Shown: piece by piece, positions 60,333 through 64,000 of the stretch | Position numbering within the stretch: the first letter of the stretch is position 1 | How the letters are laid out: each line of letters starts with the position of its first letter | Origin: Scandinavium sp036271055 | GTDB taxonomy: Bacteria > Pseudomonadota > Gammaproteobacteria > Enterobacterales > Enterobacteriaceae | Assembly (NCBI RefSeq): GCF_036271055.1 | Contig: NZ_DATBBJ010000006.1 | Coordinates: 1-64,000 of the forward strand | Length of the DNA stretch: 64,000 nt | Reading direction: 5' to 3' | Notes under the pieces: model-generated | Seen by the model: the letters and a program-made list of their open reading frames with translations, nothing else | Database searches by the model: none | What the model was told of the DNA's origin: nothing | Program-made: the position numbers and the translations under genes

Positions 60333-60444
60333 AGATAACGCTTTTGTAAGATAAGCTTTGCGGGCCATCGATTGATTCCAGGTTTACGGTATAGTAATTT
60401 TTTCTTTACGTTATCTGTAAATCTATCAAAACAAATGGCCCGCT

Positions 60445-61743
60445 ATGTCATCACACGCAAGTCCTCTGAACCGACAGGATTATAAAACACTGACACTGGC
60501 AGCCCTCGGCGGCGCGCTGGAGTTTTACGATTTCATCATCTTTGTCTTCTTTGCCGCAGTCGTCGGTGAACTCTTTTTTCCGGCCAACATTCCTGAATGG
60601 CTGCGTCAGGTACAGACCTTCGGTATTTTTGCCGCAGGTTATTTGGCGCGCCCATTGGGCGGCATCATCATGGCGCATTTCGGCGATCTGGTGGGGCGTA
60701 AGAAAATGTTCACGCTGAGCATTTTGTTGATGGCGGTGCCAACGCTGCTTATTGGGTTGCTGCCGACGTATGCCTCGGTGGGAATCGCCGCGCCACTGTT
60801 GTTGCTTTTGATGCGCGTGCTTCAGGGCGCAGCGATTGGCGGTGAGGTGCCGGGGGCCTGGGTATTCGTTGCAGAACATGTCCCGGCGCAGCGCATTGGG
60901 ATTGCCTGCGGCACGCTAACGGCGGGCCTGACGGTGGGGATTTTGCTCGGGTCGGTGGTGGCTACGCTCATCAATACCAGTATGACGCCGCTGGCCATTC
61001 ACGACGGCGGCTGGCGCATTCCGTTCCTGCTGGGCGGTGCGTTTGGCCTGGTGGCAATGTATTTGCGCCGTTGGTTGCAGGAGACACCGATATTCCTTGA
61101 AATGCAGCAGCGTAAGCAGTTGGCACAGGAACTTCCGGTTAAATCTGTGGTGATGAAGCATCAGAAAGCGGTGGTGATGTCGATGCTGCTGACCTGGCTC
61201 TTATCGGCGGGAATTGTGGTCGTGATTTTGATGTCGCCTGTATGGCTGCAAAAGCATTACGGTTTCGCCCCAGCGCTGACGCTCCAGGCCAACAGTATTG
61301 CCACTATTATGCTGTGCGTGGGCTGTCTCTTGGCGGGGCTGGCGGCGGATAAGTTCGGGGCCAGCCGTACTTTCATTATCGGCAGTTTGTTGCTGGCGGC
61401 TTCTAGCTGGGCGTTCTATCACCTCGCGGGCGCGTCTTCTCTGCATCTTTTCTTACTTTATGGGCTGGTAGGATTGTGTGTGGGCGTGGTGGGTGCTGTG
61501 CCGTACGTAATGGTCAGATCGTTTCCGGCAGAAGTGCGTTTCACCGGGATCTCGTTTTCCTACAATGTTTCTTACGCCATCTTTGGCGGGTTGACGCCAA
61601 TTGCAGTGACATTACTCATGAATATCTCGCCGATGGCCCCTGCATGGTACGTACTGGCGCTTTCGCTGGTGGGATTGGGATTAGGTTTTTGGCTACGGCA
61701 GAATGACATCGGGCCAGAAAAAGCGTCGTTGACGGCAAGCTAA
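60445..61743 (+). CDS. MHS-type MFS transporter (metabolite:H+ symporter family)
   Basis: 432 residues and twelve predicted spans. The MHS hallmarks are visible: 'LGGALEFYDFIIFVFF' in the first span (about 19-34), 'RPLGGIIMAHFGDLVGRKKM' (about 67-86, the loop 2-3 motif), and the 'GGEVPGAWVFVAEHVP' segment (about 132-147) around span 5. Relatives carry citrate, proline betaine, shikimate, alpha-ketoglutarate or aromatic acids with protons. I cannot tell which one this carries. It stands alone between mog and a second cfa, and is followed by its own terminator. Confidence 0.85.
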   Translation: MSSHASPLNRQDYKTLTLAALGGALEFYDFIIFVFFAAVVGELFFPANIPEWLRQVQTFGIFAAGYLARPLGGIIMAHFGDLVGRKKMFTLSILLMAVPTLLIGLLPTYASVGIAAPLLLLLMRVLQGAAIGGEVPGAWVFVAEHVPAQRIGIACGTLTAGLTVGILLGSVVATLINTSMTPLAIHDGGWRIPFLLGGAFGLVAMYLRRWLQETPIFLEMQQRKQLAQELPVKSVVMKHQKAVVMSMLLTWLLSAGIVVVILMSPVWLQKHYGFAPALTLQANSIATIMLCVGCLLAGLAADKFGASRTFIIGSLLLAASSWAFYHLAGASSLHLFLLYGLVGLCVGVVGAVPYVMVRSFPAEVRFTGISFSYNVSYAIFGGLTPIAVTLLMNISPMAPAWYVLALSLVGLGLGFWLRQNDIGPEKASLTAS

Positions 61744-61754
61744 TCGCCCTACGG

Positions 61755-61780
61755 AGAGGCCTTTCTGGAGGCCTCTGTTT
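61755..61780 (+). terminator. Terminator of the MFS gene
   Basis: AGAGGCC (61755-61761) pairs with GGCCTCT (61770-61776), followed by GTTTATG. Confidence 0.65.
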
Positions 61781-61800
61781 ATGTTTTCCGGCAGATAATA

Positions 61801-62943
61801 CTAGCGAGGAACGCGTATACCGCCTTCAACCCCACGTGTGAACACGACTTGCCAAAGCTGAATGTTACGAGCGCGAAAAGCCCCAGCGCAGGCATTCAGA
61901 TAGTAAGTAAACATTCTTTTAAAACGTTCCGAATAATGATCGCCGAGCTTCGGCCAGGCATGCTGGAAGCGCTCGTCCCACGCCATTAATGTTTTATCGT
62001 AGTCGGTGCCAAAATTATGCCAGTCCTCTACTACAAAATAAGGTTCACTGGCGGCAGCGATTTGCATGACGGAAGGCAGACAACCGTTCGGGAATATATA
62101 TTTGTTAATCCAGGGATCTACATTGTCATCCGTTTTGTTCGAACCGATACTGTGTAGCAGAAATAGTCCCTTTTGTTTAAGGTTTTGGTTCACGACGCTA
62201 AAATAGGTGGGATAGTTTTTGGGCCCAACATGCTCAAACATTCCTACCGAGACGATTCGATCAAACTGTTGATTCAGATCCCGATAATCCTGAAGCAGTA
62301 TCTCTACATCCAGGCCAGAGCAGCGCGCCTGAGCCAATTTCTGCTGCTCAGCTGAAATGGTCACGCCGGTCACCTTCACACCATAATGTTCTGCTGCATA
62401 TGCGGCTAAACCACCCCAGCCGCAGCCGATATCCAGCAGCGTCATGCCTCTTTTCAACTGGAGTTTCTCACATATCAGCTGCAGTTTATTTTGCTGAGCG
62501 GTCTGGAGATCGGTCGCGTCTTTCCAGTAGCCGCAGGAATATTGCATCCAGGGATCCAGCATGGCCGCAAACAGGTCATTGCCCAGATCGTAATGTTCTT
62601 TACCGACGATCCATGCCCGCTTTCTCGACTGCGGATTGATCATTCTGGCACTGGCGACGCGCAATAAATCTTTTACGCTCCCTTTTAGACAAGACTCTAC
62701 ATCTGCGCTGACGATCATGGCGATAAACTCATCGAGACGCTTACAGGTCCACCAACCGTCCATATAGCTTTCGCCCAAACCCAGAGAGCCTTGTTGCAGA
62801 ACCCGCTTATAGAATTGATCGTTTTTGACCTGAATATCGTACGGGGCAGGACCATTAATTCTTATTCCGGCTTCTCGCAGGAGTTCTTCACAAATTCGAT
62901 GCCAGTGGGTCTTTTTTTCTGAGATAACTGCTGTTTTTTCCAT
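61801..62943 (-). CDS. Cyclopropane-fatty-acid-phospholipid synthase paralogue
   Basis: 380 residues, near the 382 of E. coli Cfa. The N-terminal lipid-binding part (about 1-110) includes 'GSLGLGESYMDGWW'. The SAM motif is 'LLDIGCGWGGLAAYAAEHYG' (about 169-188). Active-site residues in 'YSCGYWKDA', 'GMFEHVGPKNY', 'LLHSIGSNKTDDN' and 'FTYYLNACAGAFRAR' are kept. It should methylenate unsaturated phospholipid acyl chains. This locus is not the usual cfa place (near ribC), so I read it as a second copy. The gene is more AT-rich than its neighbours, which suggests transfer. Confidence 0.88.
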   Translation of the reverse strand: MEKTAVISEKKTHWHRICEELLREAGIRINGPAPYDIQVKNDQFYKRVLQQGSLGLGESYMDGWWTCKRLDEFIAMIVSADVESCLKGSVKDLLRVASARMINPQSRKRAWIVGKEHYDLGNDLFAAMLDPWMQYSCGYWKDATDLQTAQQNKLQLICEKLQLKRGMTLLDIGCGWGGLAAYAAEHYGVKVTGVTISAEQQKLAQARCSGLDVEILLQDYRDLNQQFDRIVSVGMFEHVGPKNYPTYFSVVNQNLKQKGLFLLHSIGSNKTDDNVDPWINKYIFPNGCLPSVMQIAAASEPYFVVEDWHNFGTDYDKTLMAWDERFQHAWPKLGDHYSERFKRMFTYYLNACAGAFRARNIQLWQVVFTRGVEGGIRVPR

Positions 62944-63097
62944 TGTGATTACAGCCTTTTATTTGCTTTAGACCAATAAAAAATCTGTGCTTACAGCGGC
63001 AGACAAATGCGCTGGCGCGCTGTGTCAGTGATTGAATAGATAGCGTTATGCCGAACGGTTAATGTGCGGATAGCCCACACATTAACCGTCAGCGGCG

Positions 63098-64000
63098 TTA
63101 GATTTTCGGCCCGTAGGTGTGAATATCCATCGTGCGGTTGTAGTTGATCGCTTCAGATTTGGTGAGCTCTCCAGAAAGGACGCGCATCAATGCGCTCATG
63201 GTTTCTTCCGCTACCTGCTCAATCGATTTATTGCCGAGGATAATTTGCCCGGCGTCGATATCCATATCGTGGGAAAGGTTCTGGTAAGTGCGCGGGTTAC
63301 CGCAAATTTTCAACACCGGCACAATCGGGAATCCCTGAGGTGCACCACGCCCGGTCGAAAAGACAATTCCCTGGGCACCTGCGGCAGCAATACCGGTCAG
63401 AATTTCAGGCTCAAAGCCGGGAGAGTCTTTGATCCACAGCCCTTTGCCCGGCACTTTATCGGTATAGTCCAGCACGCCCTCAATGGTGCGCGATCCGGAT
63501 TTGTTAATCGCCCCGAGAGACTTCTCCTCGATGGTGGATAAGCCGCCAGCGATGTTACCCGGCGTTGGCTGCCCGTTACGCATGTCCACGCCAACCGCCA
63601 TCGCGCGTTTCTCCATGGCATCGACAATCTCATAAATGCGCTGACCGACTGCTGGAGTCCGACCGCGACGGGCGAGCAGGTGTTCGCCCCCCATGAATTC
63701 GGTGGTTTCGCCAAACAGCACGGTACCGCAGGCATCGACGATAGCGTCTGACATCTGGCCGATGACCATATTGGAAGAGAGCCCAGAAGTCGTATCAGAG
63801 GATCCACATTTGATGCCCATGATCAGGTCTTCGAGCCCCGCTTCACTTCGTTGCTGCGCAGAAATCGCAATGGCCATTTTCTGCACTAAATCGATGCCGT
63901 GTTGAATCGCACGGCTGGTACCGCCCAGTTCCTGCATCACAATTTTTTCCACCGGGCGACCGGTGGCGGCGATTTGCGCCACGATTTCATCGGCGTTAGA
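63098..64000 (-). CDS. UxaA/GarD-family sugar-acid dehydratase, C-terminal part, 5' end outside the window
   Basis: The frame runs from a stop at 63098 to the window edge (at least 300 residues). 'IMGIKCGSSDTTSGLSSN' is the iron-binding CGGSD/CGSSD-type motif of the UxaA large domain. 'AAGAQGIVFSTGRGAPQGFP' and 'KICGNPRT' are the closing motifs of altronate, galactarate and sulfolactate lyases of this superfamily. The ending 'HTYGPKI' differs from E. coli UxaA and GarD. It removes water (or sulfite in SuyB) from a hydroxy acid, but which one cannot be decided here. It lies 154 bases upstream of the Cfa paralogue on the same strand. Confidence 0.85.
   Translation of the reverse strand, partial: SNADEIVAQIAATGRPVEKIVMQELGGTSRAIQHGIDLVQKMAIAISAQQRSEAGLEDLIMGIKCGSSDTTSGLSSNMVIGQMSDAIVDACGTVLFGETTEFMGGEHLLARRGRTPAVGQRIYEIVDAMEKRAMAVGVDMRNGQPTPGNIAGGLSTIEEKSLGAINKSGSRTIEGVLDYTDKVPGKGLWIKDSPGFEPEILTGIAAAGAQGIVFSTGRGAPQGFPIVPVLKICGNPRTYQNLSHDMDIDAGQIILGNKSIEQVAEETMSALMRVLSGELTKSEAINYNRTMDIHTYGPKI

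Noticed and set aside
1..64000. CRISPR array, insertion sequence, restriction-modification or toxin-antitoxin operon
   Set aside because: No regularly spaced repeats, transposase motifs or paired small toxin/antitoxin genes were seen. The only toxin-like gene is the solitary HipA-family yjjJ, which is normal backbone.

Overview
The window is a piece of an Enterobacteriaceae chromosome. It carries the Escherichia coli min 99-to-0 backbone almost gene for gene: opgB-yjjA-dnaTC-yjjBP, yjjQ-bglJ, fhuF, yjjZ, a tRNA-Leu(CAG) triplet, rsmC, holD-rimI-yjjG, prfC, osmY-ytjA, yjjUV, yjjIW, deoCABD, yjjJ, lplA, ytjB-serB-radA-nadR, ettA, slt, trpR-yjjX, gpmB, rob, creA, arcA-yjjY, lasT, thrLABC, yaaXAJ, talB and mog. 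Protein lengths and start contexts match E. coli closely. The departures from E. coli (pobA with an AraC regulator, an orphan PTS IIC, a second cyclopropane synthase, no creBCD, a NupC-type transporter beside yjjV) suggest an Enterobacter/Lelliottia/Leclercia-like relative rather than Escherichia itself. The genus is an inference.

Layout: 1-3.5 kb is accessory. It holds the end of an ABM-domain gene, an AT-rich secreted orphan, a P4-prophage-style module (a C4-like antisense RNA hairpin just upstream of a small gene), a DUF1345 membrane protein, a dihydrofolate-reductase-like protein, and a second broken copy of the prophage gene's 3' end. 3.5-9.2 kb is a minus-strand run: opgB (osmoregulated glucan decoration), yjjA, dnaC/dnaT (replication restart) and yjjB/yjjP (split ThrE-type exporter). 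9.4-17.8 kb alternates conserved regulators (yjjQ-bglJ) and iron genes (fhuF, yjjZ, both with Fur boxes) with inserted genes (pobA and its regulator, a YbaK-like deacylase, an orphan PTS IIC behind a LacI-type double operator, a GGDEF protein).

17.8-27.4 kb is housekeeping: tRNA-Leu, translation and ribosome modification (rsmC, rimI, prfC), holD, envelope stress (osmY) and the yjjU/yjjV pair. 26.1-34.3 kb is a nucleoside-use region: a NupC-type permease, the glycyl-radical pair YjjI/YjjW, and the deoCABD operon. It contains a perfect DeoR palindrome inside yjjI and a second operator just before deoC. 34.5-50.6 kb carries lipoate, serine, NAD, cell-wall and regulatory genes. 50.7-56.2 kb is the threonine operon, with its leader peptide and attenuator, followed by yaaX. 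The right end (56-64 kb) holds yaaA, yaaJ, talB, mog, then species-specific genes: an MHS-type transporter, a second Cfa, and the start-less end of a UxaA/GarD-family dehydratase cut by the window edge.

Non-coding structure includes two ERIC elements (one full length, one with its centre deleted), a BIME and a REP within the deo operon, many intrinsic terminators, and operators for TrpR, DeoR, CytR/CRP, Fur and FNR. I found no CRISPR array, insertion sequence, restriction system or recognisable defence island. The most unusual items are the C4-like RNA module and its rearranged neighbourhood, the LacI-type double operator before the orphan IIC gene, and the glycyl-radical pair tied physically to deo regulation.
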